Assembly: GCA_033809515.1 (NCBI GenBank)
Contig: JAPXLN010000002.1
Location: 155,047-219,046 of the forward strand
Direction of reading: 5' to 3'
Length of the DNA stretch: 64,000 nucleotides
Source: JAPXLN01 sp033809515
Lineage (GTDB): Bacteria > Bacillota > Sulfobacillia > Fermentithermobacillales > Fermentithermobacillaceae
Every line of letters begins with the position of its first letter. Position 1 is the stretch's first letter. A program made the position numbers and the translations under genes. Under the pieces are notes generated by a model. That model did no database searches, had not been told where the DNA came from, and was given only the letters and a program-made list of their open reading frames with translations. This document shows positions 18,390 to 27,313 of the stretch, one piece after another.

Positions 18390-19107
18390 TAAGTGCGGAC
18401 AGGGTGACGACAGTGAGATGGCTCTCCTGGATTTTTTCGGCTAGTTTGGTCAGATAGCGCGCTTGTGGTTCAACGCCCTTGCTCCCGATCTTAATCAGGA
18501 TCACGCTGCCGGGCTTAAGGCTTTTCGCTAGTCTCTCTGCTGCTTTTTCTTCCTTCCCTCTCATGGAACGGGCGTCGACTCCGGGCTCTATGGCATGGAA
18601 GCCATGCTGGAATGCTGCGCTCACCAGGGTGTCGCTGAGCTTTCCTGCAGGGGGAAGGAAAAAGGGTACAGGTTCCAGGCCTTGCTTAGCCAGTGCCTGA
18701 CGGGATCTGACCAATCTGTCTCCTATCTCAGAGGGCGGCAACCGGTCCATAGCTTTCTCGTCGCTGCCTTTGAGGCCGAATTCATGACTTTGCTCCGCAA
18801 CATCCTTGATCGTCTGGCCGTGGGCTTCGATGAACGTAGTTGAAGCGAACCATGTGGCCTTCATGCCAAGGTTGTTCAAAAGCTGGAGACATTCCTCGAT
18901 TCCGGCAGGTTCAGCCATGCTTACGTCTACTGCAAGACCTACATAGGGGCCATTGGTCTTGAACTCGGACAGGGGCGCAATTCTGACTACAGGCGCACTC
19001 CAGTTTTCAGACAACCTTAACCCTGTACGAGCCCCAAGTATCACAAGAACCAAGGATAAGGTCAAAACGACCCTGCGGCGGGCGCGGGAACTCAGAAAAA
19101 TCACCAT
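18373..19107 (-). CDS. Membrane-anchored polysaccharide-deacetylase-like protein, catalytic residues lost
   Basis: A hydrophobic N-terminal anchor (about 13-29) precedes a NodB-like domain recognisable by order of motifs. The first is AVDVSMAEP where TFDDGP is expected. The second, SHEFGLKGSDEK, sits in place of GHEIGNHTxxH. FFLPPAG replaces RPPYG, and GSVILIKIG stands where the last motif has LxH. The catalytic Asp pair and the zinc-binding His residues of active deacetylases are therefore missing. Function may be structural or peptidoglycan binding rather than deacetylation. The ATG at 19107 has AGGAGAGAGG upstream. It lies downstream of mrfB on the same strand and overlaps dacF tail-to-tail. 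Confidence 0.65.
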   Translation of the reverse strand: MVIFLSSRARRRVVLTLSLVLVILGARTGLRLSENWSAPVVRIAPLSEFKTNGPYVGLAVDVSMAEPAGIEECLQLLNNLGMKATWFASTTFIEAHGQTIKDVAEQSHEFGLKGSDEKAMDRLPPSEIGDRLVRSRQALAKQGLEPVPFFLPPAGKLSDTLVSAAFQHGFHAIEPGVDARSMRGKEEKAAERLAKSLKPGSVILIKIGSKGVEPQARYLTKLAEKIQESHLTVVTLSALIKGGR

Positions 19108-19235
19108 GTCTTCCTCTCTCCTTCTAGGGGGAAGTGCATGCCGTTGAAAACCGGGAAAACTCGCTAATACTTATGAAGCGCTTGCCGGAGGTATAACAAA
19201 GGCTTGGGGCTGCAGCCTGGTTTGTGCGGGCATCC

Positions 19236-20399
19236 TCAGCCGCTTTTTGCTTTGCGGTTCAAAACGCCAAGAAGTCTTCTGTGACGGCTGGAAAGTTCCG
19301 GCAAGACCGGTTCGTGGCGAACAGAACTGATGTTGATAGCTTTTTCAACCAGGCTGATGGCTGTCTTTACGTCATTGCGGACCAGTTCGTAGTACCTGGC
19401 AAGCCACAGGTAGTCCCGGTTCGTGGCGACCCCTCTGCCGATGGCATCTTCCCAAATGGCCTTTGCGCCTTCCCAGTCGCCCTGTTTCCTCATTATGTCT
19501 GCCAGCAAACGCCTGCTTTTCACAGCGTCATCGTCAGGAGTCTGTGTCTTCGGCGGGAAGAAGCTCTCCTCTGAGCCTTGTTCGAGACATCGGCGGGCCA
19601 GATTCAGGTTGCCCTTTCGGTAGTGGAGTCTCCCGGCTCCTCTCAAAGCTTCCCGGTCGTCTGTAACTCCTACTTCGCCCGCAAGGACCCTTCCAAGCTT
19701 GTTAGACAGAAGAACCATGTCCAAAATGTCCATGCGATTATGCTCTATGACGGGGTCCAGAATGGAAATGTCTTCTTCGTGGCAGTACACAAAGTACAAG
19801 GCGGGGATAAGGTGACCGGGAATGTCCTGTTTCCTGGTGACGGTGAGAAACCGTCTGCAGGAATCTTTGAGCCCCATTCCGTACGTCCCCCTGCGTCCCA
19901 TGTTCCTAACAAGGTGGTACAGGTCGAGATGAACGTCAGGGGCAGGCAGGGGAGGCAATCCCAGGATCACTGAGCGGCTCTCCAAAACAGGCACGTCAAA
20001 GGATTTGCCGTTGAACGTTACCAGGGTCTTGTATTGTGCCATGATATCTGCCACTGAAGCAAGCATAGACTCTTCGTCATCGTCTCTGCCAAGCAGGAAC
20101 TGAGTTAGCTGAAATCCTGAGGGAGTCCAGGCACCAAACCCCACCAGAAATGCAATTGTACCTGCGCCAAGGAGCCCGGTGGTTTCAATGTCAAGAAAGA
20201 GCCAGCCGGTTAGAGAGTCAAGTCCGGGTTCAAGGGACCGAAAAGCTCCTTCTGAAGAAGGGCAGGGAGGGTTGAACGACTCAGCCCACCCTTTGGGGTA
20301 AAGAAGCTGCATGTGGTTGAACTTCCCGTCCCTGAACAGCTGGGAACTGACAGGGGCCGGGTAGCTTCCAAGACGACCTATGACAGTCCGGTCAGCCAC
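19236..20399 (-). CDS. mrfB: MrfB/YprB-like DEDDh exonuclease with TPR tail
   Basis: The RNase H-like domain shows the metal-binding residues of a DEDDh exonuclease: LDIETTG (about 88-94), FNGKSFDVPVLE, and EHNRMDILDM. The C-terminal 130 residues form helix pairs like tetratricopeptide repeats (AGRLHYRKGNLNLARRCLEQ). In Bacillus subtilis the homologous pair MrfA (helicase) and MrfB (exonuclease) repairs mitomycin C damage independently of UvrABC. Here the genes overlap by eight bases with the helicase first, the same arrangement. The start is GTG at 20399 behind AGGAGGAAGACT. Confidence 0.85.
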   Translation of the reverse strand: MADRTVIGRLGSYPAPVSSQLFRDGKFNHMQLLYPKGWAESFNPPCPSSEGAFRSLEPGLDSLTGWLFLDIETTGLLGAGTIAFLVGFGAWTPSGFQLTQFLLGRDDDEESMLASVADIMAQYKTLVTFNGKSFDVPVLESRSVILGLPPLPAPDVHLDLYHLVRNMGRRGTYGMGLKDSCRRFLTVTRKQDIPGHLIPALYFVYCHEEDISILDPVIEHNRMDILDMVLLSNKLGRVLAGEVGVTDDREALRGAGRLHYRKGNLNLARRCLEQGSEESFFPPKTQTPDDDAVKSRRLLADIMRKQGDWEGAKAIWEDAIGRGVATNRDYLWLARYYELVRNDVKTAISLVEKAINISSVRHEPVLPELSSRHRRLLGVLNRKAKSG

Positions 20400-22689
20400 A
20401 GTCTTCCTCCTTTGCAGAGGAAGTAGTTGCCCTAAGAACGCTCAGGCAAAGGGCCTTGGCGCCTTCTGCAATGCCCTCAGACGGGCCGATACACCCAGGA
20501 CAGCCATCCTGACATGGACAGGACTGAAGGAGCTCAAGAGACGCCTTCAAGAGGTTATCCAGAATGTGAAACGCCCGTTCAGAAAGACCCACACCGCCCG
20601 GATAGGCGTCATAGAGGTATAGAGTAGGTCTCCCGTCCATTGGTGACCTTACTTCCACTGCAACACCTAAGTCCCTCTTGTCGCTCATGAGGAAAAGCGG
20701 TGCTATGTTGAGCAGGAGGTTAGCCAGGCCCGAGAGAACTCCCCCTGTTTCCCTGGGATCATGGTCCTTCATGGCCCCTTCCGGCAAGCGGAACCAGGTT
20801 CCCTGGGTGTGCATGGTCATTTCCGGCAAAGAGATCCTGCCTGAGCCGGTGTTCTCGTTTGTGTAAAGCTTTATCTTTTTGAAGATGGTTGCCATAGCTG
20901 TCACCGAGAGTTCCCCAAAGGCAGGCCGGAAAACAGACAGAGGATCCTCCTGGTCTACTTCAATGACCTTCACTTCCACTGCCAAATTGGCGTCTGTGTA
21001 GTAATCCACGTTAACCTTCTTTACATAGGCCTTCCGGGCAGGGTAATCCAGTCGCATTACGTGATACTGCTGACCCTGGTGCATGTATATGGCCTCGTCG
21101 TGTATGAGAAGAGGAGCGGAAGCCCAATCCACTTCACCGATTACTTCCCGGCCGTTTGTTGTATCAATGATGACGAAGTTCTCTGACGAAGCTGATCTCA
21201 AACTCACGGCTGCGGAAGGAAAGGACTGACTGGACCAGTTCCATCTGGAGCCTGACTTGTACAGTACGTCCTGAGTTCTGAGATGCTCAAGAATGGCCGA
21301 AACACCGGCTTTTCCCAGACACGGCTGAATACCGGTATCGTCTTTGAAGGGAAGCTCGTAGGCCGCGCATTTGACGTGTTCCCCGAAAATGTAAGGGTTG
21401 TCGGGGTTGATAAGGGCATATTCAGGGCTTTGGGCGAAGAAATACCGGGGGTTTCTGACGATGAACTGATCCAGAGGGGAGGGGCCGGCTATAAGTATTG
21501 CCACGGACTTTCCTGTCCGTCTTCCGGACCTTCCTGCCTGCTGCCATGTGCTGGCAATGGTCCCTGGATACCCTGCGAGGATAGCGCAGTCCAGATTGCC
21601 TATGTCTATCCCTAGCTCAAGAGCGTTAGTAGAGACTACCCCCAGCACCTTGCCTTCCCGAAGGCCTTTCTCAATTCTTCGCCTCTCATTGGGAAGGTAT
21701 CCTCCTCTGTAACCTTGTATACGGTCTTCCTGAAACCTTTCAGTATAGGCATTCCGTAGTCTTTGAACCAAGAGCTCAACTGAAACCCTTGATCTTCCGA
21801 AGACGATAGTCTGTACGTCTGCAGCGATAAAGCGGGATGCGATTCTGGTTGCTGCGTCCAAAAGAGGCTGTCTGACTGACCCATCAGGCGACAGGAGAGG
21901 AGGGTTCCAGAAGATGAGCTCCTTCTCAGAAGAAGGCGCGCCGCTCTTGTCAATAACGTGCACTTTCTCGCCTACAAGCGCCGAAGAGAGCTCAGCCGGG
22001 TTTGCCACAGTAGCTGAAGCCATTATGAATTGGGGGTCAGACCCGTAGAAAGCAGCTATTCGCTTGAGCCTGCGAATGACATTGGCTACATGGCTTCCAA
22101 AGACTCCCCGGTAGCCGTGGACCTCATCGATAACCACGAACTTCAAAGCTGAGAACAAATTGACCCATGTGGTATGGTGAGGGAGTATAGCCTGGTGAAG
22201 CATATCCGGATTAGTGATGATAATCTGGCCTGTTTCTCTGGCCAGCCGCCGCTTGGCAGTGGGCGTGTCTCCGTCGTAGGTGAATGTTCGCAGAGAAAAG
22301 TCGCCTTTTTTTACCGTGTCGGCCAGTTCAGACAGTTGATCCTGGGCAAGCGCTTTGGTAGGGAATATGTATAAGGCCCGAGCTTTAGGGTCTTTCAGTA
22401 TACTGTCCAAAACGGGCAGATTGTAGCACAGGGTTTTTCCCGAGGCTGTCGGTGTAACAACGCAGACGCTCTTGCCCGATGCAACCGCATCATAAGATTC
22501 CCTCTGATGGCTGTAAAGCTTAGTTATTCCCTTGGCTGCAAGAGATCCTTTCAGATTTTCGTGCAGATCCTCAGGCATTGCCGAGTACTCGCCGGCAGAG
22601 GCAGGAAAGTGGTGCCACGCCGTTAAGCCTGATAAGAATCTCGGGTCGTCCCTTAGATCCGCAAGAACATCCTGTGTGTCTTTTTTCAT
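20392..22689 (-). CDS. mrfA: MrfA-like DExH helicase with C-terminal zinc domain
   Basis: A superfamily 2 helicase with motif I TPTASGKT near residue 79, motif II DEVH, motif VI QAGRSGR, and a C-terminal DUF1998-type zinc site (CPCQDGCPGC, then a final Cys-containing segment). At 765 residues it matches B. subtilis YprA/MrfA, a 3'-5' helicase needed for repair of mitomycin-C damage. It is the promoter-proximal gene of the mrfA-mrfB pair and is divergent from the amidase gene. The ATG start at 22689 has only a weak ribosome binding site. Confidence 0.9.
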   Translation of the reverse strand: MKKDTQDVLADLRDDPRFLSGLTAWHHFPASAGEYSAMPEDLHENLKGSLAAKGITKLYSHQRESYDAVASGKSVCVVTPTASGKTLCYNLPVLDSILKDPKARALYIFPTKALAQDQLSELADTVKKGDFSLRTFTYDGDTPTAKRRLARETGQIIITNPDMLHQAILPHHTTWVNLFSALKFVVIDEVHGYRGVFGSHVANVIRRLKRIAAFYGSDPQFIMASATVANPAELSSALVGEKVHVIDKSGAPSSEKELIFWNPPLLSPDGSVRQPLLDAATRIASRFIAADVQTIVFGRSRVSVELLVQRLRNAYTERFQEDRIQGYRGGYLPNERRRIEKGLREGKVLGVVSTNALELGIDIGNLDCAILAGYPGTIASTWQQAGRSGRRTGKSVAILIAGPSPLDQFIVRNPRYFFAQSPEYALINPDNPYIFGEHVKCAAYELPFKDDTGIQPCLGKAGVSAILEHLRTQDVLYKSGSRWNWSSQSFPSAAVSLRSASSENFVIIDTTNGREVIGEVDWASAPLLIHDEAIYMHQGQQYHVMRLDYPARKAYVKKVNVDYYTDANLAVEVKVIEVDQEDPLSVFRPAFGELSVTAMATIFKKIKLYTNENTGSGRISLPEMTMHTQGTWFRLPEGAMKDHDPRETGGVLSGLANLLLNIAPLFLMSDKRDLGVAVEVRSPMDGRPTLYLYDAYPGGVGLSERAFHILDNLLKASLELLQSCPCQDGCPGCIGPSEGIAEGAKALCLSVLRATTSSAKEEDCG

Positions 22690-22907
22690 TACTTTGGCCT
22701 TGCCGCCCCTCCTTCCAGATTAAGGCTCCTTTAGGAAGTATCAGGAGTGCCCTTCTATTTCTGAGATTGACAAGCTTTCATAGAGATAACCGTGCTCAAG
22801 AGCTGCCTGGGCGCCGCCGGAAGCCTGTCCTCCGGCGTGAAAGAAACACCGATCTCTAGTACTATGTGCCTACCCACCTTATGTAAAGAAAGAAGGTGAA
22901 AGCCATA

Positions 22908-23810
22908 ATGAAAAAAGTCTGCCAACTCTGGAGAAATCACCATAGGTTGGCGCTTTCAGCCTTAGTCTTGTTCTTGGTGTTCTCCTTACCTATTCGAGGT
23001 CAAGCTGCAACACTCCTTCGCAGGGGTTCAACCGGAGAAAGTGTAGCGTACCTGCAAAAATGCCTCAGTCAAGCCGGTTTTGATCCTGGTCCTGCCGACG
23101 GCATTTTCGGTTCCAGGACAGAAGCCGCCCTCAGACGTTTTCAGGCGTATGCAGGAATTGGCGTCGATGGAATCTGCGGTAACCAGACCTGGCAGGCGAT
23201 TGACCGGATCTTGGGAGTTTCACGAGGATCCGGTCCGTTGCGTGGCAAAGTGATCGTCATTGACCCCGGGCACGGCGGCAGCGATCCCGGAGCTATCTCA
23301 TACTGGGGTGACCGGGAGAAAGATTTTAACCTGAGCATTGCCTACAGGGTCAGACGGTTTCTGGAGGAAAGCGGCGCCATGGTAGTGATGACCAGATACG
23401 GTGATTACGCTCCGGGCAGTGACTGGGGAGTATGGGTTGATGAACTGGTTGCACGGGCCTCCATCGCAAACTCCAGGAACGCAGATATCTTTGTAAGCAT
23501 CCATGGAAATGCATACCCTAAAGACCCGCAAGTCTCCGGCGTCATGGGGTTCTACCGGACAGGCTCCGCTGCGTCTATGCGCTTGGCCCAGGCGATTGCA
23601 GGCAGGACTTCATCTGCAAGCAATCTGAGGCTCATAGATGTTCAGCCGGGTCCCTACTACGTGCTCAATCACACATCTATGCCTGCAGCCCTCATCGAAG
23701 TAGGCTTCCTGACCAACTATGACGATGTAAAGCTTTTGAGGCAGAGCTGGTTTCAGGATCAGGCGGCCAGGGGAATAGCTCAAGGGATAATGGAGTTCCT
23801 GGGCAGGTAG
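22908..23810 (+). CDS. N-acetylmuramoyl-L-alanine amidase with peptidoglycan-binding domain
   Basis: A secreted cell-wall hydrolase that cuts the MurNAc-L-Ala bond. After a signal peptide (about 1-32) comes a PG_binding_1 repeat (GESVAYLQKCLSQAGF to GNQTWQAID), then an Amidase_3 catalytic domain from about residue 110. Zinc ligands and catalytic Glu are visible in DPGHGGSDPGA, the following REKDFNL, SIHGNAY and LIEVGFLTN, so it should be active. ATG at 22908 is preferred (GAAGGTG upstream); an in-frame GTG at 22896 gives four more residues. Similar enzymes act in sporulation and germination (SleB/CwlC-like architecture). Confidence 0.92.
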   Translation: MKKVCQLWRNHHRLALSALVLFLVFSLPIRGQAATLLRRGSTGESVAYLQKCLSQAGFDPGPADGIFGSRTEAALRRFQAYAGIGVDGICGNQTWQAIDRILGVSRGSGPLRGKVIVIDPGHGGSDPGAISYWGDREKDFNLSIAYRVRRFLEESGAMVVMTRYGDYAPGSDWGVWVDELVARASIANSRNADIFVSIHGNAYPKDPQVSGVMGFYRTGSAASMRLAQAIAGRTSSASNLRLIDVQPGPYYVLNHTSMPAALIEVGFLTNYDDVKLLRQSWFQDQAARGIAQGIMEFLGR

Positions 23811-23822
23811 CGGATACATAGT

Positions 23823-23861
23823 GGTGCAGCCGGTCATCATGCCCACCCGGCCGGCTGCACC
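23823..23861 (+). terminator. Strong stem-loop after the amidase gene, no U-tract
   Basis: GGTGCAGCCGG (23823-23833) pairs perfectly with CCGGCTGCACC (23851-23861) across a 17-base loop, 13 bases after the amidase stop. The stem is followed by CAAAAGG rather than a T-run, so it may be a non-canonical terminator or a 3'-end stabiliser. Confidence 0.45.
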
Positions 23862-23980
23862 CAAAAGGCATTCAAGCCTCCCTTGGTCAGGGTTGCCACC
23901 TATTACCTTAGAACCGCCCTCAGGGTATTGCTATACTTATGTCAACTAACCATGACATTGAACCAGGGAGAGGTTTGCCC

Positions 23981-24514
23981 ATGTCGAAGAAGGTCTTTAG
24001 ATGGGAATATGCCGTTTTGTCGGCAATTTTGACTTTTGCTGCGCTCAGCCTGGCGTACTATTCTTTTGACCAACTTGGGATCAGGAGGCCCCTTGAAAGA
24101 GCTCTCGCTGCAGATCCTGATGTTAAGAGGGTGGATTTCGAGACCCGCAACGGATCTATGCTGCTGGTTATCACTTTGGAAAAGACAGCTGATCTTCCTG
24201 CTACCTATGCCCGTGTCTTGGCCCTGGCCAAAGAGAAGCTGGGGGACTCCTTCGAGATCGAAGTAAAAGACGGCAGAAACCAGCGGTTGGACGATGCTTA
24301 CTATGCTGTTCACCATCTGGTGGAAGAGGCGTCAGTTCGGGGCAATTTCGGAGAAATGATGGAATCGTGCAAGGACATTCTCTCCGGTATGGGCCTGGAG
24401 GATTACAGGATTACGGTGCAAAAAGACTATGTCTTCGTTCAAATGTTTGACGGCGATGCCTATCTGTATGAGGTAGCCCCTATTGCCGGATACAGAGGGG
24501 GGACCGGGTCATGA
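23981..24514 (+). CDS. Single-pass membrane protein coupled to FtsH-like protease
   Basis: A 177-residue protein that I cannot assign to a family. It has a short basic N-terminus, one transmembrane helix (about 9-28) and a 150-residue domain predicted outside the cytoplasm, with beta-alpha segments (VDFETRNGSMLLVITLEK, then a helical stretch ARVLALAKEKLG). ATG at 23981 follows GGGAGAGG; an upstream in-frame ATG at 23939 lacks a ribosome binding site. Its TGA overlaps the ATG of the FtsH-like gene, so the two are translationally coupled. The domain could stand in for the extracytoplasmic domain that the neighbouring FtsH-like protein lacks; this is an inference from size and topology. Confidence 0.7.
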   Translation: MSKKVFRWEYAVLSAILTFAALSLAYYSFDQLGIRRPLERALAADPDVKRVDFETRNGSMLLVITLEKTADLPATYARVLALAKEKLGDSFEIEVKDGRNQRLDDAYYAVHHLVEEASVRGNFGEMMESCKDILSGMGLEDYRITVQKDYVFVQMFDGDAYLYEVAPIAGYRGGTGS

Positions 24515-26064
24515 GCCTCCATTGGATTGTGGGTATTTCCGCAGGGACTCTGGCATTTCTGGCAGTGCGCGGCGTAAACGTGCTGCCGGCAATGCTTCTT
24601 GCCGGTCTGGCCTACTTCCTGGCCACGTACGGGGTAGGGCTTGGGGGGTTCAGTCGAAAAAAAGCAGGCGCTGTTGTTGGCCGGAGACCAACAATAACTT
24701 TTAACGATGTAGGTGGACAAGCTGTAGCCAAGAGAGAGCTTGTTGAGGCCCTCGAGTTTCTTAAGGATTATGATCGTGCCAGACAGCTCGGCATACGCCC
24801 CCTGAAGGGCATCTTGCTGGTGGGTCCTCCCGGTACCGGAAAGACCCTGTTGGCCAAGGCTGCAGCCAACTATACCGATTCAGCATTCATATCCGCCTCC
24901 GGGTCTGAGTTCATCGAGGTTTACGCCGGTTTGGGCGCTCAGAGAGTTCGGGAGCTCTTTGGGCGTGCCAGAAAGCTTGCGCAAGAACAGAAAAAACAAG
25001 GCGCCATTATATTTATTGACGAAATTGAAGTTTTGGCAGGCAGGAGAGGTTCTCAAGCAGGTCACATGGAATATGACCAGACTTTGAACCAGCTCTTGGT
25101 GGAAATGGACGGCTTGAGCCTTGACGAGGAAGTGCGCATTTTGCTCATAGGAGCTACTAATCGGATGGATCTTCTTGACGCTGCGATTCAGCGTCCGGGA
25201 AGGTTTGATCGCACGGTTAGGGTGGGCTTTCCTGACAAGGAAGGGCGGCTGGAGATACTACAACTGCATATGCAAAACAAGCCTGTAGCTGAGGATGTTG
25301 ATATGGAGAAGCTGGCTCGTCAGACGTACGGTCTTTCCGGCGCGCACCTTGAAAGCTTGTGCAACGAGGCGGCCATCTTTGCCCTCAGAAAAGGCGCCAA
25401 GTCCATCAGCCAGGGTGATCTTGAGGAAGCTCTCAATAAGGTGCTGCTTGGAGAGAAACTTGACCGGCGGCCTTCTGAAGTTGAGCTTCAGAGAGTTTCC
25501 GTTCATGAGGCAGGTCATGCTCTGGTGGCTGAGGGATTCCGGCCGGGAACTGTGGCACAGGTAACGGTTTCCCCTCGAGGCAACGCATTGGGCTTCGTCC
25601 GGCATTCGCCTGAGGATGACATGTTCATCTACCCCAGGGAAGTGCTGGAGGAAGAGATCTGCATCCTCCTTGCCGGCGCCGTTGCCGAGGACCTGATATG
25701 CGGTTCCAGGAGCACAGGGGCTGCCAATGACTTTGAAAGAGCTCTCGATATTGCCAAACGCATAGTGTCATCAGGCATGTCGCCCCTTGGCCCTGTTGAC
25801 CGGGACACTGCGAGCCCGGACGCAATCGCCAGAGCAATCAGAGATATCCTTGGGCGATGTGAAACATCAGTCAAGAAGCTGATGCAAAGGCGCAGAGACG
25901 CCCTGGAGGAAATCGCCGGGGCCCTTCGCGACAATGAAACCATTCCGGGAGACAGGGTACGCCATATTCTAGGGAAGCCTCCGGGGCTTGAATGGAAGCG
26001 ACGGAGAATCCCATGGCGCAGAGGAAAACCAGGATGGGGGGCAGAACAATACACCCGGAGGTGA
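24511..26064 (+). CDS. Compact FtsH-like membrane AAA+ zinc metalloprotease
   Basis: The order is two closely spaced hydrophobic helices (about 4-19 and 26-46), an AAA+ module with Walker A GPPGTGKT (105-112) and Walker B IIFIDEIE, and an M41 peptidase domain. The zinc site is HEAGH (332-336) with the third ligand Asp407 in AANDFERA, so both ATPase and protease look intact. It lacks the roughly 75-residue extracytoplasmic domain between the helices of ordinary FtsH, and the pore loop reads FIEVYAGLGA instead of FVEMFVGVGA. At 517 residues it is about 100 shorter than FtsH. The tail is very basic (KRRRIPWRRGK). It overlaps the upstream membrane protein gene and is five bases from cinA. It is probably a specialised paralogue, not the housekeeping FtsH. 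Confidence 0.85.
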   Translation: MSLHWIVGISAGTLAFLAVRGVNVLPAMLLAGLAYFLATYGVGLGGFSRKKAGAVVGRRPTITFNDVGGQAVAKRELVEALEFLKDYDRARQLGIRPLKGILLVGPPGTGKTLLAKAAANYTDSAFISASGSEFIEVYAGLGAQRVRELFGRARKLAQEQKKQGAIIFIDEIEVLAGRRGSQAGHMEYDQTLNQLLVEMDGLSLDEEVRILLIGATNRMDLLDAAIQRPGRFDRTVRVGFPDKEGRLEILQLHMQNKPVAEDVDMEKLARQTYGLSGAHLESLCNEAAIFALRKGAKSISQGDLEEALNKVLLGEKLDRRPSEVELQRVSVHEAGHALVAEGFRPGTVAQVTVSPRGNALGFVRHSPEDDMFIYPREVLEEEICILLAGAVAEDLICGSRSTGAANDFERALDIAKRIVSSGMSPLGPVDRDTASPDAIARAIRDILGRCETSVKKLMQRRRDALEEIAGALRDNETIPGDRVRHILGKPPGLEWKRRRIPWRRGKPGWGAEQYTRR

Positions 26065-26068
26065 TTGG

Positions 26069-27313
26069 GTGCAGGCAGAGATTCTGTCTGTTGGCACTGA
26101 GCTTCTGCTAGGCGAGATCGCTGACAGTAACGCCCAGTATATTTCGCAACGCCTGAAAGAGTCAGGCGTTGACGTCTATAGACGAGTGACAGTCGGAGAT
26201 AACCTTGCCCGTCTCTCAGGGGCTTTCAAGGAAGCTATGGAACGCGCTGACATAGTGATAGCTACCGGAGGATTGGGGCCTACCAGCGATGACCTGACGG
26301 CGCAAGCCCTGGCCTCTGCCATGGGAAGGAAGCTTCTTTTTCACGAGGGCGCATGGGAGAGTATCGCTAAGCGGTTTCAGACTCTTGATCGTGTCCCGAG
26401 TGAAAGTCAGAAGAAACAGGCCTTCATAGTCGAAGGCGGCAGTTTTTTTGAGAATCCGGAAGGTACAGCTCCCGGACAGTTTATCTTGTATGAAGGGAAG
26501 ATTGCGGCCCTCCTCCCGGGCCCTCCCAGGGAAATGGTGCCAATGTTCGAGAACTCCCTGGTGCCCTTGATTAGGCGGGAGTTCCCCAACCTTGTCCCTC
26601 TTTGGATCAAGGATCTGCGACTGGCGGGCTTGCCTGAGGCATCTGTAGGCGAGATGTTAGGCGACCTCATGGAAAGCTCCAACCCGTCTGTTGCGCCCTA
26701 TGCGGGGCTGGGGGAAGTGAGATTGCGAATTGCCGCACGGGGAGATGACCCGGAAGACACATACCGCATTGGCCATGCCATGGAGGCTTGTGTCAGGGAG
26801 CGGCTCAAAGACTACATTTACGGTAAAGACCAGGAGACCCTTGAGGAAGCTTGTGGGCATCTCCTGGCAAGAGGCGGTTGGACATTGGCGGTTTCAGAGT
26901 CTGTTACAGGGGGATTAGTGTCACACCGCTTGACTCAGGTACCGGGCAGTTCCCGCTATTTTAAGATGGGGATAGTTGCGTATCATCCTTCGGTCAAATC
27001 GACAGTCATGGGATTAGCCCGCGATGCGGTGATTAAGAACCAGGCAGTGAACCCTGAAGTTGCCAAAGCTATGGCTGAAAACGTCCGCGCCCTGGCCGGA
27101 ACCAAAATAGGTCTTTCTACAACCGGATTTGCAGGGCCTGAGGGAGGAACCTCTGAAGAGCCTGTGGGCACCGTGTACACGGGCCTATCTTATCCCGGAG
27201 GCACCATAGCCCACCGGCGCATTTTCTCCGGTTCAAGGGCCAGGGTTAAGGAGTATGCAGCCGGGAGAGCTCTGTACGTGCTCTGGGATTTTCTGAAAGG
27301 AAACAAAGGTTGA
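26069..27313 (+). CDS. cinA: CinA family protein (competence/damage-inducible; NMN deamidase domain)
   Basis: The N-terminal MoCF-type domain (VGTELLLGEIADSN, GGLGPTSDDLT) and C-terminal CinA domain (VSESVTGGLVSHRLT) are both present, 414 residues in total. In bacteria the C-terminal domain deamidates nicotinamide mononucleotide and the N-terminal one can hydrolyse ADP-ribose. The frame is open upstream through the end of the FtsH-like gene, but GTG at 26069 starts at the family N-terminus behind GGAGGT. cinA directly upstream of recA is the arrangement seen in other Gram-positives, here with thpR in between. Confidence 0.93.
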   Translation: MQAEILSVGTELLLGEIADSNAQYISQRLKESGVDVYRRVTVGDNLARLSGAFKEAMERADIVIATGGLGPTSDDLTAQALASAMGRKLLFHEGAWESIAKRFQTLDRVPSESQKKQAFIVEGGSFFENPEGTAPGQFILYEGKIAALLPGPPREMVPMFENSLVPLIRREFPNLVPLWIKDLRLAGLPEASVGEMLGDLMESSNPSVAPYAGLGEVRLRIAARGDDPEDTYRIGHAMEACVRERLKDYIYGKDQETLEEACGHLLARGGWTLAVSESVTGGLVSHRLTQVPGSSRYFKMGIVAYHPSVKSTVMGLARDAVIKNQAVNPEVAKAMAENVRALAGTKIGLSTTGFAGPEGGTSEEPVGTVYTGLSYPGGTIAHRRIFSGSRARVKEYAAGRALYVLWDFLKGNKG

